A DNA stretch of 64,000 nucleotides from an uncultured Clostridium sp. (GTDB taxonomy: Bacteria > Bacillota > Clostridia > TANB77 > CAG-508), in the NCBI GenBank assembly GCA_948473335.1, contig CAOKXF010000009.1:16117-80116 (forward strand), written 5' to 3'. The number at the start of each line of letters is the position of its first letter. Positions within the stretch are counted from its first letter, which is position 1. Below the pieces are notes generated by a model. It did not search any database. It saw nothing but the letters and a program-made list of their open reading frames with translations, and was not told where the DNA came from. A program made the position numbers and the translations under genes. This document shows positions 25,175-34,480 of this stretch, piece after piece.

Positions 25175-28100
25175 ATGAAAAAAATTTGTAGTATTTTAAT
25201 TTTAATCGTATTATTGCTAAATAGTTCAGTAATGGTATTGATTAGTCAAGCTGTTGACGCAGTATCAGAGATAATCTCATCAGAAAAAGACGCAATACAA
25301 AGTATGCAAGAAGTAGCACTAGAAAAATATGTGAACTATGCAAACGAATTAGAAAGGGGTACAATTGTTCAACTCAAAGTAGGAGTTGGGCTTAAAAATG
25401 ATACTAATAAAGAAGTATATGTAAAAGATAGAAAAGTATCAATAGAATGTCCAAGAATTTCTGAAAAAGTTCCAACAAGAGTTGAAGTAATTGGAAAAGA
25501 AGCAAAATATGACAATGGAACAATAACAGTACAAGAAACATATGAAAATAAATTAAAATATGAAGGAAGAGAAGAATATACTGTAATATTATTCTATGAT
25601 GCAGATTGTTATACAGAAAATCAAGAAGAAAGAATGTTAAATGCAAAAGTATTAGTAGAACAAACAATAGAAACAGCAGAAGCAAAAGAAAGTGTAACAG
25701 TAAAAGGAGAAGCAACAGCACAAATAGCAGTAAGAGAAAATGTAGGAACAATAGTATCTGCAGAATATGAAACAGAAGATATATATAATGGATATATAAA
25801 TTCAAATATAGAAAATGGAACAGCATATAATACAGAATATCAAGAAAAGAATAAGATTACAATAAGCAACAAGAATATAGCAGAGTCATTTATAGTAGAA
25901 TCAAACGATGTATTAGGATTCCAAGGAGAAGAAATACAAGATAACAGAAATCTACTATACAAAGGTATAACATTAGAAAAAGCAAATATAAAAGATATTC
26001 TAGGAACAAATGGCGAAATAAGAATATTAAATGAAAAAGATGAAGTATTAGAAGTTATAACTAATAAGACAGAAGTAAAAGAAGATGGAAAATACAAATA
26101 TAACTACCAAGAACCAGTAGAAAAAATAAAACTACAAATAATTAACATAGAAAAAGAAGGAATAATAGAATTTAATACTACAAAAATAATAAAAGGAACA
26201 CTTACACAAAATGTAGATTTAGTAAAAAATAGAATAAATGTAGTAGGAACAAAAACAACAGAAAAAACAATATTAGATGAAGAAAACAAAGAAGAAAAAG
26301 TCGATGAAATAACTACAGTATATGAAGAGAATAATTTAGAAACAGTAATAAATATACAAAATGCAACACAAAAAATAAGTATGGATGTAAACAAAAAAGA
26401 ATTAACAAATAACGTACAAAACAATATGACAATAACAGCAACATTAGAAAAGAACACAGCAGCAAATAGATTATTTGAAAATCCAACAGTAATAATAGAA
26501 TTACCAGAAGAAGTAGAAAAAGTAATATTAAATGATGTACAAGTATTACATGACTTAGAATTAAGCAAACAAGAAGCAGTAGTAGAGACAAATGCAGAAG
26601 GCAAAAAAGTTATAAGAATAGCACTTTCAGGAAAACAAACACAATATACACAACAAGAAGATATAACAAAAGGAACAAATATATTAATATCAGCAACAGT
26701 AATGCTAAAACAAAATATACAAACGAAGACATCATCAATAAAAATGATATGTAATGAAAATGTTTGTGAACAAGAAATAAAATTAATAGAGAAAAATCAA
26801 GTAGCTAAGAAAACTACATCAAAAACAGAAGCAGAAGGAACAGTAGTTAATCAAAATGGATTAAAAATAGCTACAAAAGTTGTAGCAGGAGACAAGATAT
26901 TAGCAAATAATGAAACAATATATGAACAACAAATAATAAAATATGAAGTAAAAGTAACAAATACAACAGAAAACAACATAGAAAACGTAAAAATAGTAGG
27001 AAAAGTACCAGAAGGAATGACATATGTAGATTTAGACATTGGTGGATTTTATGATGACTTTTATGATTTCATTCCAAATACAGAAATAAAGCAAAAAGAA
27101 ATCGAAGTTGGAACTTTAAAAGCAGGACAAACAGAAACATATTACTATGAAGTTCAAGTAAACGATTTAGCAGAAACAGAGCAAGAAAAAACAATAACTT
27201 CAGAAGTAAAAGTATACATAGGAGAAAACGAAATTTCTACATATACATTAAAAAATGTTGCGAAACAAGCGAAGATAGCAGTTAAATTGGGAGGATATGC
27301 GAACAGAGAAAAAAGAAATCAATGGGCATATTTTATTAAAGTATCAAATTTAACTTCAAGTGAGCTACAAAATGTACAAATAAATTTACCAATATCAAAT
27401 AAATTACAAATACAAAGTGTAGAAGTGTGGGATGAAGAATCAAATTATGAAATAAAAAGAGAAAATAATAATATAAATGTTAAACTTAACAAACTTCCAG
27501 CAAAAAATAATACATCAGAAGAAAAGCCAAAATATACAGATCAAAATGGCGAAGTTGGAAATATAGGTATTGAATTTGATAATAACGAAGTAGTAATCTA
27601 TATTATAGCTGATATGGTATCAATAGAAGAAAATACAGATTATACTTGGCAAGTAAACTCAGCAGCAACAGTAACATTGCCAACAGGAGATATATACAAA
27701 TCTAATGACAATATAGCATCAGGAAAAATAGAGGCAATAAAAATAGAACAATCTTCAGACAAATCAGGAGAAACATTATCAATAGGAGATGAAATTGTAT
27801 ATAAATTTGTTGTAAAAAATGTAGGAAAGACTATAGAAGAATGGGGAAAATATACAACAATTGATTTTAAAGACTTTATTCCAAATGAATTAGAAATATT
27901 ATCAGTAAATTATAACAATAATAAAGTTTCAATGGAAGTAGAAGAAGGAGAAAGAGTATATAAAGCAAATAAAGAAAATATTACTTTAAGTGATTATGAA
28001 ATACAACTAATAAACAAAAATGATAATACTGAAAAACCAAGAATTGAATTGAAATTAAATCTATTAGAGGATGAATCATTAGAAGTAACAATAAGAGCAA

Positions 28101-31100
28101 AAGTAAAAACAGTATATGCAGATGTGGATATAGAAAACTGTGCTATGGTAACAGGAGAATATATAAATACAAAACAATCAAACATAATACAAAATTCAAT
28201 TAAAGGATATAAAGCAGTAGTAGATTTAGAAGACCCAGATGATGAAGATAAACCAGTAGATCCAGACAATCCAAATCCACCAGTAGAACCAGACAAACCA
28301 GATGTTCCAACAGAAAAGAAATACACAATATCAGGAATTGCATGGATAGACGAAAATGAAAATGGACAAAGAGAAGAAACAGAACAAAGATTATCAGGAG
28401 TAGAAGTATTATTATTAGATATAACAAATAATAAATACTTACAAGATGATAATGGAAAAGTAATAACAAAAACGACAAATAATAATGGTCAATATTCATT
28501 TGAAAATGTTAAAGAAGGAAAATACTATGTAGTTTTCAAATATAATAATAATGATTATGAAGTAACAGCATATAAAAAACCAGGAATAGCTGCAACAGTA
28601 AATTCAGATGCAATGCAAAGAGAAACTACAGTAGATAATCAAAAAGTATATGTTGGAATAACAGATACAATTGATTTAACATCAAATAAAGAAAATATAG
28701 ACATTGGATTAATAAAAAATAAAGTATTTGATTTAAAAGTAGATAATTATATACAAAAAATAACAGTACAAAATAGTAAAGGAACAAAACAATATACATA
28801 TAATAATGAAAAAATGGCTAAAGTGGAAATACCAGCAAAACAAATAGTAGGTTCAATACTTGTTGTAGAATATAAAATAGTTGTAACAAATGTTGGAGAA
28901 TTAGCAGGAACAGTAAATGAATTAATAGACGAAATGCCAGCAGGTCTAGAATTTAAGTCAGAATTAAATGCTAATTGGTATAAGACAATAGGAAACAGCA
29001 TAAATAATACAAGTTTATCAACACAAGAAATAAAACCAGGAGAAAGTATAGAAACAAGCATAGTATTAACAAAAACATTAGATGATACAATCCAAACATA
29101 TACAAATATTGCAAAAATTGGTATAAGTGATAATATAAAACATATAGAAGATAAAAATAACGAAAATGATAGTGATAAAGTAGATATAATAATTTCTATA
29201 CAAACAGGAACAGTAATAAATTATATTGCAACAGTAATCGGATCAATTCTAGGACTAGCAGTATTATTAAGTATAGTTATTATATTAATAAAGAAAAATA
29301 AAATAAAAGCATTAAAAGTATTCTGCTTCATTTTTGCAATATCTATAATAATACCAATAACTACAACAAATAAACATGTTGATGGAGAATATATAGGAGA
29401 TGTAAATATTCACATAAATAGTTATTCAGACCATGATTATAGTATTACTTATAATGGAGAAGAAGTAAAATCAATATGTCAAAGTAGAGGAGCGCATTTG
29501 TGTCCACTATGTAATCACTCAATGGACTTAATTTCTATAGTTGTTCAAGGACCACATAACCACAGAATAGAAGGAGGAAATCCTGAATTAAAGAAGGAAT
29601 CAACTGGAATAATTAATTACAAACAAGTAGATTATACAAGCAAAGATAATAATGGAAATGATATAACAGAAAGTAGAGATATCTACGGACCATTTAGAGT
29701 AAGTTGGGTAAATGGTTCAATATCATCAGTAGAAGTAAAAGGAATTACAAATATAGAAACAGCAGAAATAGGAGCAGTAAACTATAAAATTGTAGATGCA
29801 ACAGGAAAAAATGAAATTAATATAACTTCAGGAAGCGATTTCTATATAAGTGTACCAACTAATGTAAAGGCATTAACAGAGGTAGCAGTAACAGCAAAAA
29901 GTACAGTAACAGTTTATTATACAGTAACAGTACATTATTACATACATCTTACACCAAATCCTTCACCAGAGCATTTAGCTGAACTTAATGGTAGAACTAT
30001 ACAAGAGCATGAAGTAGATTTAGGAGAGAGAGACAGAGAAGAAACTGATCAAGGAGAAGCTAGCGAAAGAGTTAATTGGACAACAGAATTACCAAAAACT
30101 ATAAGAGTCATAAAAGTAGATTATGATAATAGAGAAAAAGTATTACCAGGTATTGTATTCTTAATAAAAAATGAATCATTAGGAAAATATGTAAAACAAA
30201 ATTCAGCAGATTTATCAATATCATATGTAGATAATGAGGAAGATGCAACAAGATTTATAACAGATGCACAAGGTATTATAGAAGTAAAAGGATTAAGAGC
30301 AGGAGAATATACACTTATAGAAAAGGAAAATCCATACCATGGATATGACCATATAAAAAATGTAAATGCAGATAGAAAAATAACAATAGCAGATACAAAT
30401 TCATTAATAAAATATACAGCTAAAAACAAAGAAATGGTAGGAAATATAAATATTGAAAAGGTAAATAGCGAAAATTCAGCAATAAAATTAAATGATGTAG
30501 AATTTGCATTACTTGATTATACAGGAACAAAATATGTAAAAGTACAAATAGAAGGACAAGAAGGATTCCAAAAGAGAATAGTAGGAACATCAAAAGTAAC
30601 AAAACAAGAATTTACAGATAATTTAGAAGAAGCTACAATATTTGTAACAGATAAAGACGGAAAAATAAATATAAAAAATATAGCATTAGATCCATCAGAT
30701 ACTAATATAGATAATGACAACATAAATAAATATATATTAAGGGAATTAAAGAATCCACATTATGGATATGAAGTAGACCCAGATTATATAACATGGAAGG
30801 TAGATGGAGTAGCTTCACAAATAAGAAATAGTCAATTAGAATTTAATATTGCTACAAGAGGTGGAAAAGTAGACATCATAGTAGCAAATGAACAAAAATA
30901 TGTAAGAATATCAGGATATGTATATGAAGATGTACCAAATGGAAAAGAAAATGTAAGAAATGAACTATATGATACAGATGCGCAAAGCAAAGATAAATTA
31001 GTAGAAGGAATAAAAGTAGTATTAAATAATACAAAAACAAATGAGACATATGAAAATTGGACAGATAGCAAGGGAGCATACTTATTTGGAAGTAAAAATC

Positions 31101-33985
31101 AAGATGGAACATATTCAGCAGATAATATTTTATTAAGAGATATAGATTCTTACTATGTAGAATTTATATACAATGGAATGAAATATAGTAATGTAATAGC
31201 AAATGCAGATAAAGAGAATGGTTCAAAAGCAATTGAAGGAACAAACAGAGCGCCATTTAATGATAAATATGCAACAATTACAGGAAATATAGCAAAGGGA
31301 AATACAGGAGAATCAACAGGAAATGCGTTAAATGCAAATGGAAATATAACATCAGACATAAAATATACACAACCAGAAGAACATACGTCACAAGTAACAT
31401 ATACAGAAGGACAAGAATATGCAAATAGAGATAAAGGAATAAAATTAAATGATTACTATGCATTAGACAAGTATCATATCAGTGCAACAACACAACAATT
31501 AGGATATGCTTTAAAAACGACATATGTTGCAGACAATGAAGAAATAAAAAATATAAATCTAGGTATATTCCAAAGAGAACAAGTAGATTTAGCAATATCA
31601 AGTGATATAGAAGAAGTTAATGTATCATTAAATGGATATACAAATACATATAACTATGCAACAAGAAATCAATATGTAAAAAATAAAGGAGCATTTAGAA
31701 CAGGAGTAAAATTTGGAGACAAATATTTAAATAGATACTCAAGAACAGTATATCAATCAGCTGTAACATATTTTGCAGAAGATAGAGATAATCATAAGTT
31801 AGAAGTAAATGTATTATACAAAGTTACATTATATAACAATTCACCATCTCTAGTAAGTATATTCAAACAAATAAATAACTATTATGACAAAGAATATACT
31901 CCACAAGAAGTATACTATATGTCAAATGGAACAAGAACCCCAATAACAACATGGAGTATAGGAAATGAAACTTTTGTAAATGGAAGACTAAAAGTATTAC
32001 AAGTAGAATTACCAGATACATATTTAGCATCAGGAGAAACAGCAGAAGTATATATAAGATATAAAGTAAGTGATGAAGCAGTATTAGGATTAATGAACCA
32101 AGAAGCAACACTACAAAATATGACAGAAATAGATACATATTCAACATTTACAAAAATATCAGATACATCATATGCACATTATGCAAGTATAGATGAAAAT
32201 TCAGCACCAGGAAATGTTGTACCAGAATTAGATGCAGATGACAGATTTGTAAAAACAACATTTGAAGATGACACAGATATGGCACCATCATTAAAATTAC
32301 AAGCAGATAAAAATAATATAATATCAGGAACAGTATTTGAAGATTCACAAACACAAGAAAGCAAGAATAAAAATGAAAGACTAGGAAATGGAATCTATGA
32401 ACAAAATGAAAACGTAGTAGTAAATGCTAAGGTAGAATTATTAGAAGCATATGATAGTAATGATAATGTAGATGATAGTCAAATAGGACAAATCAAATAT
32501 GATAGTGATGGAAATCCAATAATTGCAAAACTATATCAATTCAGATTAAAAGAAGATGGAACAACAGAAGGAATATTAGTTGATGCAGTAACATATACAG
32601 ATGACAATGGAAACTATCAATTAATAGGATTAATCCCAGACGGATATGTAGTAAGATATACATATGGAGAAGGAACTAAGATTAAAGAAAATGGAACATA
32701 TAAAGATATAGATGCAAGAGATTACAAATCAACAATAATAGCATCAGACGAAATAAGAAAAGCATTAAATATACAAGCTGATAGTGCGACAATAGAAGGA
32801 AGAGGAAATCTATATTGGAATACAATACAAGAAAAAGATGGAAATGGAAACATAATAAGATATTCAGATGCAGTAGACGAAATATTAGAAAGAATAAAAC
32901 AAGAACAAGAAGACGATGCAATAAATTATTCTACATTACAAACAAAACCAAAGGATATGAAAGCACGTACAGCAGCATTTATAGTAGGAGTAGAATTTGA
33001 AAATATTAATTCAGCATCAAACGTATACTTCAGGGATACGAACGGAGATATAGTAATAGATGAAGCAACAGGAGAACCAAAAGTAGACCCTAACTTCTAT
33101 TCAGAAAATAAAAATATGGACTTTGGAATTATATATAGACCATTAGTAGATATAAAACTAGACAAAAACTTAACAAACATGTCAATACAATTAGGAAATG
33201 GACAAATATTAGTAAATGGAAATCCATATGAACAAGACTTACCATATACAAGGGCAATAGGAGATAGTATATATGTAGATATGGATGCAGATTTAATACA
33301 AGGTGCAGCACTAAAAATGGCATATGAATTAAAACTAATAAATGCTTCAGAAGTAGACTACAAATATACAACATTTGATGCAAAAGGAACAGCAGGAAGA
33401 AGATATTACTACTTTGGAGATAGTACAGGAGCAGAAAAAATAGATAAATATGTAAAACTTGTAGGAGATTATTTAGATGAAGAATTAGTTTATGATATAA
33501 ATGAAATGAATCAAGGATTATCAAAAGGATGGACTACAACAACAGCACAGAAATTATACGAAGAAGGTAGAATATCACAAGAGGTAAGAGATGCACTAAT
33601 CTCTGGAAAAGAAAGCGTATTTACAACAGAAGAATTTAATGAAGGACTAGGAACAAGTAGTAATCCAAATATAGCAATAAGCAAAACAGTTAGATATCAA
33701 GTAAGTAAACTACTAGGAGCAAAAGACGAATTAGTATTTACAAATGATGCAGAAATATTAGAATTATATGCAGTGGCAAGAAGATCAATTTTAGATACAA
33801 CACCAGGAAACTTAATACCACAATATGCAAAAGAACAAGACGAAGATAGCGTAGTTCTAACAATTATGCCACCAACAGGAGGAATAAACTATACACCATA
33901 TATAATTACAGTAATATGTTCACTAACACTAGTTATAATAGGAGTAGTTTTAATAAGAAGAAAAATTCTAAGAACGAATAAATAG
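25175..33985 (+). CDS. Giant surface protein 1 (SdrD-B/SpaA adhesin with central membrane hairpin)
   Basis: 2936 residues. Signal peptide (MKKICSILILIVLLLNSSVM). About 600 residues of unknown beta-rich backbone. DUF11-type domains ('IKYEVKVTNTTENNIENVKI'). An SdrD-B-type domain near 1050 ('ISGIAWIDENENGQREETEQ'). Then, near 1347-1400, two adjoining hydrophobic segments split by 'KKNKIK'. The second half starts with a C-x7-C-x2-C cluster and has SpaA/Cna-B domains ('KVDYDNREKVLPGIVFLIKN', 'GLRAGEYTLIEKENPYHGY') and more SdrD-B domains. The C-terminus is a sorting-like signal 'MPPTGG', membrane segment and 'RRKILRTNK'. The track's TTG start is rejected: ATG 25175 has AAAGGA about 10 bases upstream. 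No sortase gene is in the window. Probable adhesin; ligand unknown. Confidence 0.85.
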   Translation: MKKICSILILIVLLLNSSVMVLISQAVDAVSEIISSEKDAIQSMQEVALEKYVNYANELERGTIVQLKVGVGLKNDTNKEVYVKDRKVSIECPRISEKVPTRVEVIGKEAKYDNGTITVQETYENKLKYEGREEYTVILFYDADCYTENQEERMLNAKVLVEQTIETAEAKESVTVKGEATAQIAVRENVGTIVSAEYETEDIYNGYINSNIENGTAYNTEYQEKNKITISNKNIAESFIVESNDVLGFQGEEIQDNRNLLYKGITLEKANIKDILGTNGEIRILNEKDEVLEVITNKTEVKEDGKYKYNYQEPVEKIKLQIINIEKEGIIEFNTTKIIKGTLTQNVDLVKNRINVVGTKTTEKTILDEENKEEKVDEITTVYEENNLETVINIQNATQKISMDVNKKELTNNVQNNMTITATLEKNTAANRLFENPTVIIELPEEVEKVILNDVQVLHDLELSKQEAVVETNAEGKKVIRIALSGKQTQYTQQEDITKGTNILISATVMLKQNIQTKTSSIKMICNENVCEQEIKLIEKNQVAKKTTSKTEAEGTVVNQNGLKIATKVVAGDKILANNETIYEQQIIKYEVKVTNTTENNIENVKIVGKVPEGMTYVDLDIGGFYDDFYDFIPNTEIKQKEIEVGTLKAGQTETYYYEVQVNDLAETEQEKTITSEVKVYIGENEISTYTLKNVAKQAKIAVKLGGYANREKRNQWAYFIKVSNLTSSELQNVQINLPISNKLQIQSVEVWDEESNYEIKRENNNINVKLNKLPAKNNTSEEKPKYTDQNGEVGNIGIEFDNNEVVIYIIADMVSIEENTDYTWQVNSAATVTLPTGDIYKSNDNIASGKIEAIKIEQSSDKSGETLSIGDEIVYKFVVKNVGKTIEEWGKYTTIDFKDFIPNELEILSVNYNNNKVSMEVEEGERVYKANKENITLSDYEIQLINKNDNTEKPRIELKLNLLEDESLEVTIRAKVKTVYADVDIENCAMVTGEYINTKQSNIIQNSIKGYKAVVDLEDPDDEDKPVDPDNPNPPVEPDKPDVPTEKKYTISGIAWIDENENGQREETEQRLSGVEVLLLDITNNKYLQDDNGKVITKTTNNNGQYSFENVKEGKYYVVFKYNNNDYEVTAYKKPGIAATVNSDAMQRETTVDNQKVYVGITDTIDLTSNKENIDIGLIKNKVFDLKVDNYIQKITVQNSKGTKQYTYNNEKMAKVEIPAKQIVGSILVVEYKIVVTNVGELAGTVNELIDEMPAGLEFKSELNANWYKTIGNSINNTSLSTQEIKPGESIETSIVLTKTLDDTIQTYTNIAKIGISDNIKHIEDKNNENDSDKVDIIISIQTGTVINYIATVIGSILGLAVLLSIVIILIKKNKIKALKVFCFIFAISIIIPITTTNKHVDGEYIGDVNIHINSYSDHDYSITYNGEEVKSICQSRGAHLCPLCNHSMDLISIVVQGPHNHRIEGGNPELKKESTGIINYKQVDYTSKDNNGNDITESRDIYGPFRVSWVNGSISSVEVKGITNIETAEIGAVNYKIVDATGKNEINITSGSDFYISVPTNVKALTEVAVTAKSTVTVYYTVTVHYYIHLTPNPSPEHLAELNGRTIQEHEVDLGERDREETDQGEASERVNWTTELPKTIRVIKVDYDNREKVLPGIVFLIKNESLGKYVKQNSADLSISYVDNEEDATRFITDAQGIIEVKGLRAGEYTLIEKENPYHGYDHIKNVNADRKITIADTNSLIKYTAKNKEMVGNINIEKVNSENSAIKLNDVEFALLDYTGTKYVKVQIEGQEGFQKRIVGTSKVTKQEFTDNLEEATIFVTDKDGKINIKNIALDPSDTNIDNDNINKYILRELKNPHYGYEVDPDYITWKVDGVASQIRNSQLEFNIATRGGKVDIIVANEQKYVRISGYVYEDVPNGKENVRNELYDTDAQSKDKLVEGIKVVLNNTKTNETYENWTDSKGAYLFGSKNQDGTYSADNILLRDIDSYYVEFIYNGMKYSNVIANADKENGSKAIEGTNRAPFNDKYATITGNIAKGNTGESTGNALNANGNITSDIKYTQPEEHTSQVTYTEGQEYANRDKGIKLNDYYALDKYHISATTQQLGYALKTTYVADNEEIKNINLGIFQREQVDLAISSDIEEVNVSLNGYTNTYNYATRNQYVKNKGAFRTGVKFGDKYLNRYSRTVYQSAVTYFAEDRDNHKLEVNVLYKVTLYNNSPSLVSIFKQINNYYDKEYTPQEVYYMSNGTRTPITTWSIGNETFVNGRLKVLQVELPDTYLASGETAEVYIRYKVSDEAVLGLMNQEATLQNMTEIDTYSTFTKISDTSYAHYASIDENSAPGNVVPELDADDRFVKTTFEDDTDMAPSLKLQADKNNIISGTVFEDSQTQESKNKNERLGNGIYEQNENVVVNAKVELLEAYDSNDNVDDSQIGQIKYDSDGNPIIAKLYQFRLKEDGTTEGILVDAVTYTDDNGNYQLIGLIPDGYVVRYTYGEGTKIKENGTYKDIDARDYKSTIIASDEIRKALNIQADSATIEGRGNLYWNTIQEKDGNGNIIRYSDAVDEILERIKQEQEDDAINYSTLQTKPKDMKARTAAFIVGVEFENINSASNVYFRDTNGDIVIDEATGEPKVDPNFYSENKNMDFGIIYRPLVDIKLDKNLTNMSIQLGNGQILVNGNPYEQDLPYTRAIGDSIYVDMDADLIQGAALKMAYELKLINASEVDYKYTTFDAKGTAGRRYYYFGDSTGAEKIDKYVKLVGDYLDEELVYDINEMNQGLSKGWTTTTAQKLYEEGRISQEVRDALISGKESVFTTEEFNEGLGTSSNPNIAISKTVRYQVSKLLGAKDELVFTNDAEILELYAVARRSILDTTPGNLIPQYAKEQDEDSVVLTIMPPTGGINYTPYIITVICSLTLVIIGVVLIRRKILRTNK
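25404..25758 (+). repeat. Identical tract 1 shared with giant gene 2 (34710-35064)
   Basis: Reading the two paralogues side by side shows no mismatch over about 355 bases at an offset of 9306. Differences appear immediately on both sides. Confidence 0.75.
26108..27034 (+). repeat. Identical tract 2 shared with giant gene 2 (35414-36340)
   Basis: No mismatch found by eye over 927 bases at a constant offset of 9306. The base before (C versus T) and the bases after (GACATT versus GTAGTA) differ, and divergence is high beyond. The sharp borders suggest recent gene conversion. Confidence 0.85.
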
Positions 33986-34002
33986 ACATAAGTATTTTAA
34001 TA

Positions 34003-34044
34003 AAAACATCTATGTTAGAGAAATCTAATATAGGTGTTTTTTTT
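34003..34044 (+). terminator. Terminator of giant gene 1
   Basis: AAAACATCTATGTTAGA and TCTAATATAGGTGTTTT pair (with two G-U) around GAAA, followed by eight T residues in total. A related hairpin follows giant gene 2. Confidence 0.88.
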
Positions 34045-34053
34045 AATTGTAAG

Positions 34054-34097
34054 CTTATTAACTAATAGGCGCATTTCTGCGCCTATTAGTTAATAAG
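34054..34097. repeat. Palindromic repeat family P, copy 3 (perfect 20-bp arms)
   Basis: Arms CTTATTAACTAATAGGCGCA and its exact complement around TTTC. Compared with copy 2, positions that changed in one arm also changed in the other (TTTACTAATGGG versus TTAACTAATAGG), so the stem is maintained. It lies 10 bases after the terminator of giant gene 1, so it is separate from it. Confidence 0.9.
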
Positions 34098-34268
34098 GTG
34101 CTTTTATTTTTTTTTATGTAATAAGTTCTCTTTTTAGATTTTTTTGAAAAACTTTATATAGCAAACAAGATGTTTTTTTATTTTTAACCTTAAAATTATA
34201 TAAAGAATGTATATCCGTAAGGAAAGAAAAAATAATAACACAAAAATATTGAAGAATTTTGTCATTAA

Positions 34269-34323
34269 TGTAACAATAAAATAATAAAAATGTAATAATT
34301 TTTGTAAATAGAGCATCCTTAGC
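34269..34323 (+). promoter_or_regulatory. Spaced surface-gene module, copy B
   Basis: TGTAAC at 34269, TGTAAT at 34291 and TCCTTAGC at 34316, at distances of 22 and 25 bases. The rest of this 495-base gap holds the gene 1 terminator, repeat copy 3 and a second TCCGTAAGG (34214) without the other boxes. I found no good -35/-10 pair here. Confidence 0.7.
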
Positions 34324-34480
34324 AAGGTATAGAAGTGGGATAATCTGATGAAAATAAAAGATATTGATTTTTGATTAAGATGGAGCGATAATAAAATTAA
34401 GTATATATAAAAAAGACACATAAAATATTTTAATTTAATTTATTTTATGCAATCTTATGCAATTGAAAGGAATGAAAAAC

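Noticed and set aside
34054-34097. Palindromic repeat copy 3 as the terminator of giant gene 1
   Set aside because: A normal hairpin with a T-run already lies at 34003-34044, and the palindrome has no T-run.
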